Assembly: GCA_960531495.1 (NCBI GenBank)
Contig: OY482859.1
Location: forward strand, 15,179,274 to 15,243,273
Direction of reading: 5' to 3'
DNA from: Zeus faber
Taxonomy: Eukaryota > Chordata > Actinopteri > Zeiformes > Zeidae
DNA length: 64,000 nucleotides
Under the pieces are notes generated by a model. It saw only the letters and a program-made list of their open reading frames with translations, searched no databases and was not told the DNA's origin. Shown here in pieces: positions 11,541 through 23,329 of this stretch. The position numbers were made by a program, and so were the translations under genes. How positions within the stretch are numbered: position 1 is the stretch's first letter; every line of letters starts with the position of its first letter.

Positions 11541-12508
11541 TCTGTTTACACCTGGCATTGACATGCGCCTTGGGTGATCCGATCACAAGTGGACAGCTCT
11601 AAGTACGGGTGTGAATGCACCCACGACGCATTGAGATCCGATCGCTCAGACCACATTCGGAGGTGGTCTGGCCACATTCTTTGAGCAGTGTAAACGCAAA
11701 TGTGTCCTGGGCCCCACTGATGAACCGCCTACTCAACTGACGTCCCCTGCGTAAGTGGAAGTACGTACTTATCGCATGCCAATGGCGTCTTGTTAAAGTG
11801 CAAATCAGCAAGAAGAAGCCCCAACAGGCTAAACTGATTCTCGTGGATGCAGTACGCAGGAAACACGCTGTCTGAATTCCATTTGAGCCCAAGAGTCAGT
11901 ACAACGCAAAACTAACGAAAATAAATACAGCTAAAATAAAAACACACTGTTTTTATTTGTTTTGTTGGCAGCCATGGGGAACGGGAGCGTCCAGTGGACT
12001 GGAGATCACTCCCTCTCCATGACTCAGTTGTGTTTTAAAATTCGGTTTCATACAAGTAGGAAACAAACAAAACAAATAACATCTAAAATAAAACCACAGG
12101 AAACACTGGCGCGCCGTATACGGCGGACCGCTGTCTCGAGGAGAAAGACTCCAATACTGAGTCATGTTCACTTTTTTAACTTTCCACACAAGTAAGAAAA
12201 TCAGGAGACAAAATAAATGTGTTGAGCCTGAACCCTGCGCTGCGTACAGTACACACGGCACCAACATTTCAGTCTTTATTGTTCTAATTTTGCCCGCGCA
12301 CCAAGGTCTTCACATTTGGTCTTTGCAAACGGAAATTATATTTGGGTTTATTTGTGTATAGAGCAGGGAAGTGAGATCAAGTGGTTACTCGAGGCGCATG
12401 TGGAGACGCATTCTAATGCCAGGTGTAAACAAACGTACAGTACTTAATACTGTCCACTTGTGATCGGATCACCATGATCAGACGCATGTTAATGCCAGGT
12501 GTGAACAG
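11541..12508. mobile_element. non-autonomous TIR DNA transposon, ~0.97 kb
   Basis: The left arm, 11541-11596, begins TCTGTTTACACCTGGCATT and ends GATCACAAGTGGACAG. The right arm, 12450-12508, is its inverse (CTGTCCACTTGTGATC ... AATGCCAGGTGTGAACAG) with a few mismatches and a short indel. Sub-terminal sequence near 12400-12450 repeats parts of the end again in inverted form. The interior has no transposase, so this is a deletion derivative or MITE. The superfamily was not identified, and no clean target duplication could be seen. Confidence 0.7.
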
Positions 12509-12561
12509 GGCCACAGCTGCGAGTTTACACAATTAAACAGTGAATGACATTAAAGTTAGGA

Positions 12562-12984
<423 letters not shown>

Positions 12985-13440
12985 CAATCCACAGTAAAGC
13001 TAAAGATTCATTTGAAGATCAAAAATAGGGAAGGTACAATAAACACTACAAATAAACATAAATATAAACCTTGGATAAACAATAAAGAATAAAAATGATT
13101 ATATTACAATAACCTACAAGACAATATCTGCTCATCTAGAATGAACAAAAACAATAAAATAAGCCGAGAAACCAACAAAAAGCAAGAATAACTGGCAATA
13201 TACACTAACCTAGAATTAACTCCAGCCTAGGGAATGTTTCCAATATACAATAACCTAACCATAAACCATAAAATAAATGTAAAAAGTAAAGAAAGAATGA
13301 ACAATGAATAATAGAAAACGTAGACATATAAGGCGAATGATCGCAAATAAATATAAACTAGAAACCGAAAAAAATTGACTAGCACAATAAAATGAAATAA
13401 ATCTAACAATAACAGAAAAAAAAAATGATTCGGCAAGATC
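12985..13440. repeat. A-rich degenerate repeat (AATAAACA-like)
   Basis: A-rich sequence built on ACAATAAAC/CAATATACAATAACC motifs. A similar A-rich stretch occurs at 22400-22690 in ccn intron 4, so this may be a dispersed repeat of unknown class. Confidence 0.45.
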
Positions 13441-13728
13441 TGCTCACAAATCTGTCAGTGCAGTGGGTGTGGGTGAGGGTCTGGGCCCTAGACCGTGGGT
13501 GTGGTTGAGGGTCCGGGCCCTAGACAGCAGGTTTGACCTAGGCCCCGTCTACGTCAGGGAGTGACCTTAGGTCGGGGCGACGTCCTTATCGTCGGCTCGG
13601 TGTGTTCCTGTGACAACACGGTGGGAAATTCACACGTCCAGCCGGAATGGCCGGAATCCAGGAGTCGTTTCCTACTCGGGGGGGGGGGATATTTTGGGCG
13701 GCTGGATTCCGCCATGTTGAATCGGTCG

Positions 13729-13730
<2 letters not shown>

Positions 13731-13787
<57 letters not shown>
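13731..13787. repeat. (CT)n microsatellite
   Basis: Pure CT dinucleotide repeat of about 28 units. Confidence 0.95.
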
Positions 13788-13791
<4 letters not shown>

Positions 13792-13899
13792 TAGATAAAA
13801 GGCTCAGTACTGGCTGCACCTGTATCGTTGACCTAATTTAAGCTCGCTTCACATCGTATGCGTTATTGTATTTGACAGTCGGACCCCCCCCTCCCCCTT

Positions 13900-14305
13900 T
13901 AGTGGCCGTCGGATGAACTGCGTCTGCGTTTCACATGGGAACGCTGTTTTCTTTTTCCAGTACAACAGCGAGTAGTTTGCTCAGCTGGACCTTTATCATG
14001 TTCCATGAATGAGAGTTAAATATAGAGAGAAAAAAAAAAGACATACCGTAACAAGATTCATTTCTCATGAATATGGTGACATCCAACGGACAACGTTAAT
14101 AACGTCATTATTTTTGAAATACCTGACTTATTTACTTTGTTTTCCAATATATGAAAAAAAAAAAACTTAGTGTCAGGCCGAAACTTGCCGCATGCGCTGA
14201 AAATCTACAACCCCCGACCATGTCGCCAACTCTCCAGAGGAATGAATGAACTTCCGGTTTGTTCTTGTAATTTGTCGTTTTGGGTGTGAAGCCGGCTAAA
14301 AGCGG
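13900..14305 (+). repeat. dispersed repeat, copy 1
   Basis: Similar in order and content to 19465-19885. Shared blocks include GTCGGAYGAACTGYGTCTG, GAGTAGTTTGCTCAGCTG, CCATGAATGAGAGTT and, at the right end, TTTGTCGTTTT followed by TGAAGCCGGCT. The identity of the element is unknown and it has no coding capacity. Confidence 0.65.
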
Positions 14306-15000
14306 CGGCGTCGGGGGGTATTCAGAGCGCTCATTTTAATTGGCGGTGTAATACACCGTATCGTTGGCCCCGCTTTACACCTGCGGCGCTCCGTAACTCC
14401 TCAGGAATTCCGCCGGGTGGGGTTTCAAAGGACACACCTGGACGGGGAGGCCGCGGAAGGAGCGTGCCCGGTGCTCATTAACTCATTTAATGTCTGACGG
14501 CAGTTTCCGATCTGCAGGAACGCTCGTCCCTAAATCCTGCCCCTATGGTCCCAACCCACCCCACCCACCCCCCTTTTGAAAGTTTTATTACGGGGTTGTT
14601 TGAATTTTCACCGTCTCCACCCTCCGCTGCGACCGCTCAATTTGGATGTAATGATGATAAATGAAGGTGCGCGGGCCGAGCTGCCGCGGCCGCCAATCAC
14701 TGCCCCGCGAACGGCTGTTTGCAGCCTCGCTCCTCTCATGTTCTGCCATTTCAGCATTCCAAACAGTCAGAAATCAATGGCGTCTCCAGTGTGGACTGGA
14801 ACCCAAAATATTGGTGATGCAGCCAAGACCAGATTATTTGTACAGCGCTTATTACACACAGACGTAAAAGGCATAAAACGCGTTATATACAAATGAAAAA
14901 TAAAAAATAGCGTAGAATTCAAAGAATGAATAAAAACAGATAGGAAGGCAATAAGGAGAGAACGTCCACATCTGTACAAGATGGAGTTTCATACTTTTTT
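14306..15000. other. GC-rich then mixed sequence, no gene seen
   Basis: A GC-rich patch at about 14290-14470 has no recognisable exon. Near 14836-14900 a TTATTTGTACAGCGCTTATT motif resembles widespread fish short repeats that carry TTTGTA-AGCGC sequence. Confidence 0.35.
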
Positions 15001-15775
15001 ACTTTATTTCCCTTTGCTTCTGTCTCTATGTCCTTTCTTCCCTCCCTCCTTCATTCTTCCCTTCCTTTCCTAATTCTTTCTTTCATTCCCCATTTCCCCA
15101 AAGGAAGGGGAGAAAAACGTGGAAAGAAAGAAAGAAAGAAGGAGGCAACGAAGTGGAGGGAACAAAGTGGAGGGAACGAAGTGGGGGGAACGAAGTGGAG
15201 GGAACGAAGTGGAGGGAACGAAGTGGAGGGAACGAAGCGGTCCCTCCTTCTTTCTTTCTCTCCACCTTTGTTTTCCCTCTTCCTTTCTTTCTTCCTCCTT
15301 TCTTTCCTTCATGCCTAAATTCCCGCCTTCCTTTATTTCTCCCTTCCTTCCTTCCCTCTATCCTTCCTTGGTTTTTCCCTTCCTTTCCTAATTTTGTCTT
15401 TCATTCCATATTTCCATATTTCCTTCCTTCCTTCCTCTCTTCCTTCCTACCTTTCTTAATTCTTTCTTTCATTCCAACTGTTCCCTTCCTTGATTCCTTC
15501 CTTTCTCCCTCCCTCCCTCGCTTCTGTCCTTCCTCCCTCCCTTCCTCCCTTCCTTCCTTCCTTCCTTCCTTCCTTCCGCCCTCTCTTCCTTCCTTCCTTC
15601 CTTCCTCCCTCCCTTCCTTCTTTCCTTCCTTCCTTCCTCCCTCTCTTCCTTCCTTCCTCCCTCCCTTCCTCCCTTCCTTCCTTCCTTCCTTCCTTCCTTC
15701 CGCCCTCTCTTCCTTCCTTCCTTCCTCCCTTCCTTCCTTCCTTCCTTCCTTCCTTCCTTCCTTCTTGTTTTGGAC
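15000..15775. repeat. (TTCC)n / CTTCCCTC pyrimidine tract with embedded 14-bp minisatellite
   Basis: Pyrimidine-rich DNA based on CCTT units. It is interrupted at about 15100-15240 by purine-rich sequence containing about six copies of the 14-bp unit GTGGAGGGAACGAA. The strand asymmetry therefore flips and flips back. Long Pro/Ser/Leu and Lys/Glu/Gly open frames across it come from the repeat. Confidence 0.92.
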
Positions 15776-17270
15776 CATGTGCAGTCTGTGCCCTCCACAG
15801 ATTCCAGACGTTGGCAGCGCTGCCCGCTGGCTCTTGGCGCGGGACTCTGCCTGGAATAATGACTCAATGTGTTTCACTACACCAACATGGTGAACAGTAC
15901 ATCTCACACATGCTACTCAACTTTACGGTAATCCCCAAATGCTCGACCGCATATTCTGAACATTTCTTTTAACAGTCACACATGATCTTTCCTCCTCATT
16001 GTAAGAGCGACCTGCGGATCTGCCAGCGGCAAAACAGACGGACGGTGCCAAAACCTCAGACACCAATTATCAAGTTCCACCGGGGCTGTTCTCTGTGTTA
16101 TGCATGGGTCAAATATTATTCTGGCAGAGATTGTGGGGGTGTTATTTGTGACTGGCACAGCACCGTGGCCCGACGAGACACGTTGAAATCAATCATCGCA
16201 CAGCTCCAGTGCCGTGCTGGAACCCTCTCACTGAGCTGGTGCTGGCAAACTGGAACGTTGAGGTGGAAAATGTCTTTAAGTACACGGCAACAAAAAGTAC
16301 AATGCTAGAGCCTCTTTTGTGGATTGAACCCTGAACCCCGGGGGCGGACGATCGGGTTAATAAGAGAATATATAAGAAATATGAGAAATTGTCACATCAC
16401 ACATCTAGAGGAGGAACAATTCCTAAAGAGAGTCCTTTAGAATTCTCTCATCAATTATCCTTAATTGTCAAGGTCCAAGTGTTATCTGCTCTTATCTTAT
16501 CTTATCTCATCCCAGACACTTGTACTCTAAAGATCTATGTTTCAATGTACTATGTAGTTAAAATGATGGTTATTTCAGGCAATTATGTTGCTGGTGATGG
16601 CTATCAAATAATCCGGTGACACTTTGGGTTTAAATGTTATTACTACTTATCCCAAATTGTTATACTATTATTATTTATTGCCTAAAAACAAACCAATATT
16701 ACAAAATGGATCATTTTTGTTCCCTAATTTCACGCGTCACCCCTCCCCTCTGGTTATTTTGAGATTGCTAGAAATGTCATCCAGACATGTGTCAGACATC
16801 CGATTCCGTAGCAACAGATTCGCTCCATTAAGTCCCACTTTTCCATACTTTGTAAAAGTGCATTCTTTTCTCATATTTATAGAACAAAAATATTTTCATG
16901 ACTTTACTCTGTGTGTGTCGACCCACATACAATCCAACATCCACATGCTTTCACACAGCAAAACAATGTTTCCTCCAGCTCAATGCACTCATTGTGTATA
17001 TATAAACGACTTCCCCGTGTTTCTTCAAAAGACGAGGGCTCATGGTCAGTCGGGGTTACACGTTATTCTCTCAGAGCTTTCCAACATCTGCAGGCTCCTG
17101 AATGATTTGTTGCTCCTGCAGGGCCTCCCAGCCTTTCTAGGTTTTGTTTTTTGTTTAAACTAACTCTTGTGGCCTCCAGTGGTTATATGATGTTTTCCAC
17201 AGTTTCAAAGAGTAGCCATTTCCAAAACACTAATATACAGTATGTTCTAAAAATAGATATACTGCATATA
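15776..17270. other. no gene seen
   Basis: Unique-looking sequence with several open frames of 60-180 codons on the plus strand. None shows a recognisable domain, a convincing splice context or an unusual codon pattern. The longest (16624-17163) reads as random AT-rich translation. Confidence 0.4.
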
Positions 17271-17279
17271 TACACATCC

Positions 17280-17299
17280 TATATATATCCTATATATAT

Positions 17300-17336
<37 letters not shown>

Positions 17337-17345
17337 TATATATAT

Positions 17346-17413
<68 letters not shown>

Positions 17414-17414
17414 T

Positions 17415-17470
<56 letters not shown>

Positions 17471-17482
17471 ACACACACACAG
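17280..17482. repeat. compound (TA)n-(CA)n microsatellite
   Basis: About 120 bp of TA repeats, with CCTATATA variants on the left, runs directly into about 70 bp of CA repeats. Confidence 0.95.
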
Positions 17483-17489
17483 TATATAC

Positions 17490-18520
17490 ACATATACTGT
17501 AAATTAAAACCAAAAATCATTCAGGTTCAAGATGGCTTATGTTTCAGCGAGAATGTGTTTGATGTAAAATGGACCTAAGTGATTTAAGACCTCATCATCC
17601 ATACTACATTCTATTAAGTGGACAAAATCATGGTTCAAGTTACATGTACAATATTGCAATAGGTCTTATTTTGGAAACACGGTGATAAACGCACAAAATG
17701 TCATTAGATCTGCCATTCAAGGACATTGTTGTGAATTACAGCCTTTAGAGCAGAATATAAAAACAAAGCCAGGAACATCTGCCGTGAATGAGCCGCCACC
17801 TGGGGCCCACCTGCCATTCTGGACACGCATACCCTTCCTCCTCTCAATCTGTCTCCTTTTATTTTTAACCCATCTCTGGATGTCATCACTGGCCACCCAC
17901 CGGGAATGGTGATGTTTAAATCGCCCCAAAAACCCTCTGTTACTTTTTCCATCGAGACGCCATGCTAAAGCTCAGGTTGTGATGTTATAAAACTAACTCA
18001 TAGTCCTTTCTGGATATCAATATACACAATTATAGGGTGGATTATATGGGTTATTGGGTCCGTTTATGACTGTATATTCTGGGTTAAATAAAACAAGGCC
18101 TTTTGGAAAGCTATTGACTCGTTGCCTTTTGATGTTGTTTGCATCCGACTCCTTGTCCAAGTCCAAATTCAGACGTGGTGCGGGAACACCATAGGAACCG
18201 GATGGAGGAACATGTCTAAATGACTTGTTTATTTCTAGTCCCTAGTCCTGGATGATCATCATTCTTAGGTGTTTGGAATCAAAACTCCCATGATGGGGAC
18301 AAAAAGAAACCAAATTCCATTTGGTCAGACCACCAAACAACCCCTGGAGATAGTAGCATGATATTTCCCTCCAGCCGGCTCATGTTGGCGAGAGAAAAAC
18401 CTACTGTGGAAAGAAAGGAGGGATGGAGGGGAAAGAAGGGGTGGATGGGTGGATGAGTGGGCTGGGGGAGTGAGTGGGTGGGTGCGGGGTGGGGGTGTAT
18501 GTCTGGAAGTAGGCGGCAGG
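17490..18520. other. ccn upstream region, no exon seen
   Basis: A G-rich stretch (GGGTGGATGGGTGG type) at about 18415-18500 precedes the ccn promoter. No coding exon is supported. Confidence 0.4.
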
Positions 18521-18524
18521 GAGG

Positions 18525-18532
18525 AGGAATGT
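18525..18532 (+). promoter_or_regulatory. candidate TEAD site in the ccn promoter
   Basis: AGGAATGT matches the TEAD/MCAT core (GGAATG) and lies about 70 bp upstream of the TATA box. CCN1 and CCN2 are established YAP-TEAD targets, so the location fits, but a single 8-mer is weak evidence. Confidence 0.35.
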
Positions 18533-18600
18533 GAAACATTTCTGATGCCGATCCAGCGGCTGTTTACACTGCAGGCGGCCTGTGACATCAGAGTCCAGAC

Positions 18601-18608
18601 TTTATAAA
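18601..18608 (+). promoter_or_regulatory. TATA box of ccn
   Basis: TTTATAAA lies about 135 bp upstream of the start codon. The expected transcription start is near 18630, giving a 5' UTR of about 110 nt. Confidence 0.6.
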
Positions 18609-18738
18609 TGTCAGCGGGCGAAAGAATGAGCAGTGAGCAAAACAGCCGCAGCGCTCGGTCCTCACACCCAGAGCAGCAGGTTGGTGAGAGCGTCGGGACA
18701 GAAAGGACTTGTTGAGCTCATCAACAAGTCTGGAGCTC

Positions 18739-19110
18739 ATGGATAGACCTCTGTGTGACCATGTGATAGCTCTGGCCCTGCTGCTTTCTGTGGCTACACA
18801 GGTGAGAACAACCTGAGCTATCTTGCCTCGTTGGGGCCATTCTTCTGACTTTTAGTGCCTTCTAGAACCGCATAAATAGCAATATTATTTATTATTTATT
18901 ATTTCAATTGGTTATGTTAATCTGTGTGAAAATGGATTGTACATAAGGGTGAATATACTTGTACATGTATACATTCCTATAAAGATATCTATTTACATTT
19001 ATGTAAAGAAAGGCTGTTAAATCTCAGCATTGTCTCTGTTTCTTTAATTGTTTCCAGCATACAATGCGGTAACAGTGTTTGTACATAGTAGACTTATCTA
19101 AATGATATAG

Positions 19111-19144
<34 letters not shown>

Positions 19145-20944
19145 CTGAAAATTCGATGTTTGGAATTGTGGGATTTTTTTGTTCACCCTTCTGTTCAGAG
19201 TTAGCAGGTATGAGCTTATCCAAAATGCACTCTGTGGGTTGGCCCCATCAGATAAAAAGTAATTGAAAACAGTTTCTTGGCTACATTGGGAAGAGTCAGA
19301 CACAGTTTCTCCTCAACAAAGGATAAAAATACATTTCCAAGGCTTTGATTTGATTTCGACAGATAATCCCAGGATCATTATTTTGAGTTCTTTGCCATAT
19401 GTTTTGAGGGAACTGATCACGATAAAGTTGTCTGACATTGAATGTGTTACCGTATCCTCCTGCCTGGTGGCTGTCGGACGAACTGTGTCTGAGTTTCGCA
19501 TCCCATTATGTGTCAGGGAAAATGGGAGAGCTGTTTGTTTTTGTTCCAGAACAACAGTGAGTAGTTTGCTCAGCTGAACATATACCACGCTCCATGAATG
19601 AGAGTTTAAAATGCCCTTTATGTAGTGTTCGCAAAGCGCAACAAAAATAGCAAATACACACAATTCACTTATAATCCAATAAAAACCTTGACCGACGTCA
19701 TTTCCAGTCGGCCCGAAACCTGTGGCATAAGTTTAAAAATGTAAATGCGTCCCAGAGGCTCAAACGGACCGCAGCACATCACAGCTTTTTGCATGTGGAA
19801 TCCGACTCTCCATAGGAATGAAGGGACTTCCCGTTTGTTCCTGTCGTTTGTCGTTTTTCGGTCTGAAGCCGGCTCAAGAGTGGGGATGTTGTTTCCTTGT
19901 CTCTTATCAGTGTTAATGTTCATCACCCCGCCCCAGGTCTTGTCCCAGCTGTGCGAGAGGCCATGCCAGTGCCCGAGCCCGGCCCCCCAGTGCCCCAGGG
20001 ACGTCCCCCTGGTGCTGGACGGCTGCGGGTGCTGCCAGACATGCGCCAGGCAGCAGGGCGAGCCCTGCAGCCTGGTGTTCCCCTGTGACGGCCGCAAGGG
20101 GCTCCAGTGTGACTACAGCGCCAGCTTCCCAGGAGACCCCGGGGAGTGTGTCAGTGAGTGATTATTAATTAATATAGTAACGGCCACTACACCCACAACA
20201 ATAACAACATACCAGTACCTCATCGACCCAAATATATGGAAGGATTTGAAGGGAGGGTATATGTGCTGTAAGGATGATGTCTGTCTGGGGGAGGGACATG
20301 TGTGTTTAGAGCTGGTTCAATTGAGCGTGGCGGACAGGGCGGTAGAGCTCTGACAGAACTCTACAACGCCTCGACTTGTGTGTTTCAGGGCTGCTGTTGA
20401 CACGCTATCCTTTAATGGCTGCCTATTGAGCATGATAGAATGCAGAGGTTAAAAAAAGAAAACACAGGCGCCCCCATTTCTCTCTAGAGAGGCCTGTCTT
20501 ACCCATAAAAAAAGACAGAAACTGGCAGGGAAAAACCGCCCTTCTTTCCATCTTTCATCCAGTCTCCTCTCTAGCTCCATCCTTTTTCCTTCCTCACTGA
20601 GTTTTCCCCGGGTGTGGCCGCCATGCACCTCGCCCTGGTTTGTGTGGCTCTGTCAGAGGGTGTGCCTTTGCACTCTGCAGGTCAGGAGGATCTGGGCTGT
20701 GAGATCAACGGAGTCTCTTACCATGATGGCCAGGCCTTCCAGCCGTCCTGCGACACCTACTGCCGCTGCAACGCCGGGGGCGTCACCTGTGTGCCAGTGT
20801 GCCCTGTGGACGCTCGCCTACCAACCCCAGACTGCCCACATCCACAGCACGTTCTGCTGCAGGGGAAGTGCTGCAAGGAGTGGGTGTGTGAGAACCTGAA
20901 GAACACTGTCATCCAGGACGCCATCGCAGGTAATAGTCATATTT

Positions 20945-21013
<69 letters not shown>

Positions 21014-23033
21014 TGTGTGTGTGTATGTCTATGTCTGTCTACAGACAGACAGACAGACAGACAGACAGATAAAGACCAAAGGGGAACAATGAAATGGATA
21101 CATCCCAGATAGACATTTGACTCTGAGGCCATAACAAAATGTGATACTGATGGCAAAACAAAAAGTTTGATATTTCCCAGTGGCACCAGATGTGTTTTCC
21201 CAATCCAGTGGTTGTTTCATTTGCTGTACAAATGTTGCTCGCCATTCATCACTCTGTGAGGATTTATTATGCTTCCTCCATTTCTCTGAGCTTTGTCATT
21301 GGCAGTCATGTCTGGAAGCTTTTATTGAGGCATCTTTTGCATTTCATTGGGGTGTGTCTGGCCAAGTCAGAGCCCTCAAAGGCCAAATATAGCCCATGTT
21401 TCTTTGGAAAAAATACAACTGAAAGCTGGTTTCATAACAAAACCCATGGCTGGGCCATGTAAGAATTAAACAGATGAAGCCAAGCACAGGCTGGAGTGTT
21501 CAAAAAGGGGTTGGGGGAAAGGAACGGCCTGAAAAGCATCTGGAATTTCTGTCTGAGTCAAACTACATTATGTTAACAGCAGTGGAACATTTTGTTCCAC
21601 TTGAGGGTTCCTCAATTTAAAACCTAAGAGGAATGTTACATATTCCAGGCCAAAAACTCAGCTGATTATTATTACTTGCATATCTGGAGATATTATCTTG
21701 GAGGGAACTGTTACGATGTTATTTTGAGATATTTATGAGCTTCTGCCAAGTGAGCTTTTCTAGTCACATAGGTTGCGTGTCTGAAGCAAATCACTTTAAT
21801 TGGTCATTTTTACTTCCATTAGTTGGCAAACCAGATGAGGTCAGAGTCTAAGCTGCAGTGAAGCAGCAGAAATGTGTCGATGGCCCTAATTTAGATTTTG
21901 GTGGTTTGTTGTGACAGTCACTCAATCAATGTCACCAATCCCGGAACCTGACGGGAACCTATTTAAAGATTTTCCACATCATTTCCGCCTCAAAAAAGTA
22001 ACTGACACATTTGAGCAATGAGGAAACTTTCATTTTAATCGTGCTTTCTCTGACCCTTTCTCTGACCCTTTCTCTAGCTTCGAGACCCAACATGGTATGG
22101 CCAGCCCTGCCGGGGAACCACCACCTGATCCAACAGGTCCCACAAGTCTACCCCTGCACGGAACATAGCACCCACTGGAGCGCCTGCTCTCGGACCTGCG
22201 GGGCTGGGTTCTCCACCCGAGTGTCCAACCAGAACACGGCCTGCAGGCTGGAAATGCAGACCAGGCTTTGTAAGGTCCGGCCTTGCCAGGGAATCCAGCA
22301 GCCCCATCATAGACCTGCGGTGAGTCCAAAACAATGGGCTCTCATTGACCTTCTTGCGTCACATCACATCTAATTTGTTTTTTTTTCCGTTTGCTCAGCA
22401 GATGGACAGATATACTTTATTCAGCCGAGAAAAATAAAAACGAAAAATAAACAGGGCAACTAAACCAGAAAAAGAACCTAAAAATATAACAATGAACAAT
22501 AATTTAGCAATATACAATAAACCTAATGATACACAGTAATCAATCAATACAATAACCCCCCCCCCCCCCCCCCCCCAAAAAAAACCCCTATATACAATAA
22601 ACATTTTTTTTGCAATATTCAATAAAAGAAATACAACTACAAAACAATAAACTAGAAAAAGTAACCTTAAAATAAACAATAAAAAAAATGTCTCATGTTC
22701 AACTTTTGTGCATATGTCGAATGTGTGTTTCCGCAGCGGGGGCGGCGGGGCCAGTGCCAGCCCAGCCACCGGCCGCCTCTTCCCGTTCGGCTCGTGCACC
22801 AGGGCTGCTTCAGCACACAGCGCCACCGCCTGCGCTACTGCGGCCAGTGCGCCGACTCCCGGTGCTGCACGCCGCACAGGACGCACACGGCCGAGGTGGC
22901 CTTCCGGTGCGCGGACGGCAGGACGCTCCAGCGCTCCGTGATGATGATCGACTCGTGCGTCTGTCACCGCAACTGCCCCCACTCCTCGGGGGGAGCGTAC
23001 AGCGCCCCCGGCCTCCGGAGCTACGGGCCCTGA
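18739..23033 (+). CDS. CCN-family matricellular protein (CCN1/CCN5-like), four-module
   Basis: Secreted adaptor that binds integrins, heparan sulfate and growth factors. Exons: 18739-18801, 19937-20153, 20681-20929, 22078-22319, 22737-23033 (355 aa). Every junction is GT-AG and in frame, and each module occupies one exon as in all CCN genes. Exon 1 is a signal peptide (VIALALLLSVATQ). Exon 2 is the IGFBP module with VPLVLDGCGCC. Exon 3 is the VWC module ending CCKEWVC. Exon 4 is TSP1 (HWSACSRTCGAGFSTRVSNQ). Exon 5 is the cystine-knot CT module (YCGQCADSRCCTPHRT, MMIDSCVCHRNCPH). The IGFBP and VWC modules look closest to CCN5 from memory, while the CT module looks like CCN1. Mammalian CCN5 lacks a CT module, so the paralogue (ccn5 or a ccn1-like gene) is left open. 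The start codon is the first ATG after the TATA box. Confidence 0.93.
19113..19144. repeat. poly(T) run in ccn intron 1
   Basis: Thirty-two consecutive T residues, possibly the tail of a minus-strand retro-insertion. Confidence 0.9.
19465..19885 (+). repeat. dispersed repeat, copy 2, in ccn intron 1
   Basis: Matches 13900-14305 in the same orientation. It ends about 50 bp before the ccn exon 2 acceptor (19936), so it supplies most of the sequence around the expected branch region. Confidence 0.65.
20948..21068. repeat. (GT)n followed by (CAGA)n in ccn intron 3
   Basis: A GT repeat with TATG variants (20948-21026) is followed by seven CAGA tetramers (21040-21068). It begins 18 bp after the exon 3 donor. 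Confidence 0.93.
22400..22690. repeat. A-rich repeat with poly(C) run in ccn intron 4
   Basis: A-rich AATAAAC/CAATATACAATAAACC sequence resembles 12985-13440. It is interrupted by a run of about 21 C residues at 22556-22576. Confidence 0.55.
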
Positions 23034-23050
23034 GCGTCCCACGAAAAAGC

Positions 23051-23116
23051 ACTGAGTTACTGACTGACTAACTGACTGTGGACTGACTGACTGTGGACTG
23101 ACTGACTGACTGACTG
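23051..23116. repeat. (GACT)n repeat in the ccn 3' UTR
   Basis: Imperfect ACTG/GACT tetramer array with TGTGG interruptions, starting 18 bp after the stop codon. Confidence 0.85.
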
Positions 23117-23316
23117 AAGGGATCTTCAGCATTAAAGATATGAGAGGATTGGAGGATGTGATATGTATCGTGAGTGGAATCCAGCTTGGTGGTGTGTTCC
23201 AAGGAGCTCGGAGGCGATGGCGAAGAGGGTGAAGCTTCCCAAAACTGGACAAACCCAGTCTGCACTTACGATGTTATGGTCTTATAACCTCCTGCACAGC
23301 ATGGAGCCTAGTTTAA

Positions 23317-23322
23317 AATAAA
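23317..23322 (+). promoter_or_regulatory. ccn polyadenylation signal (candidate)
   Basis: AATAAA about 285 nt after the stop. A second AATAAA at 23983-23988 would give a UTR of about 950 nt. Which one is used cannot be told. Confidence 0.5.
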
Positions 23323-23329
23323 TAGGGGG

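Noticed and set aside
15153-15972. Overlapping open frames up to 246 aa, Pro/Ser/Leu or Lys/Glu/Gly rich
   Set aside because: Frames of the TTCC tract and its 14-bp minisatellite.
16624-17163. 179-codon open frame
   Set aside because: AT-rich, no recognisable motif, no signal of conservation visible; most likely chance.
22395-23252. 285-codon minus-strand open frame
   Set aside because: Antisense shadow of the ccn CT exon and its GC-rich codons, continuing through intron repeat.
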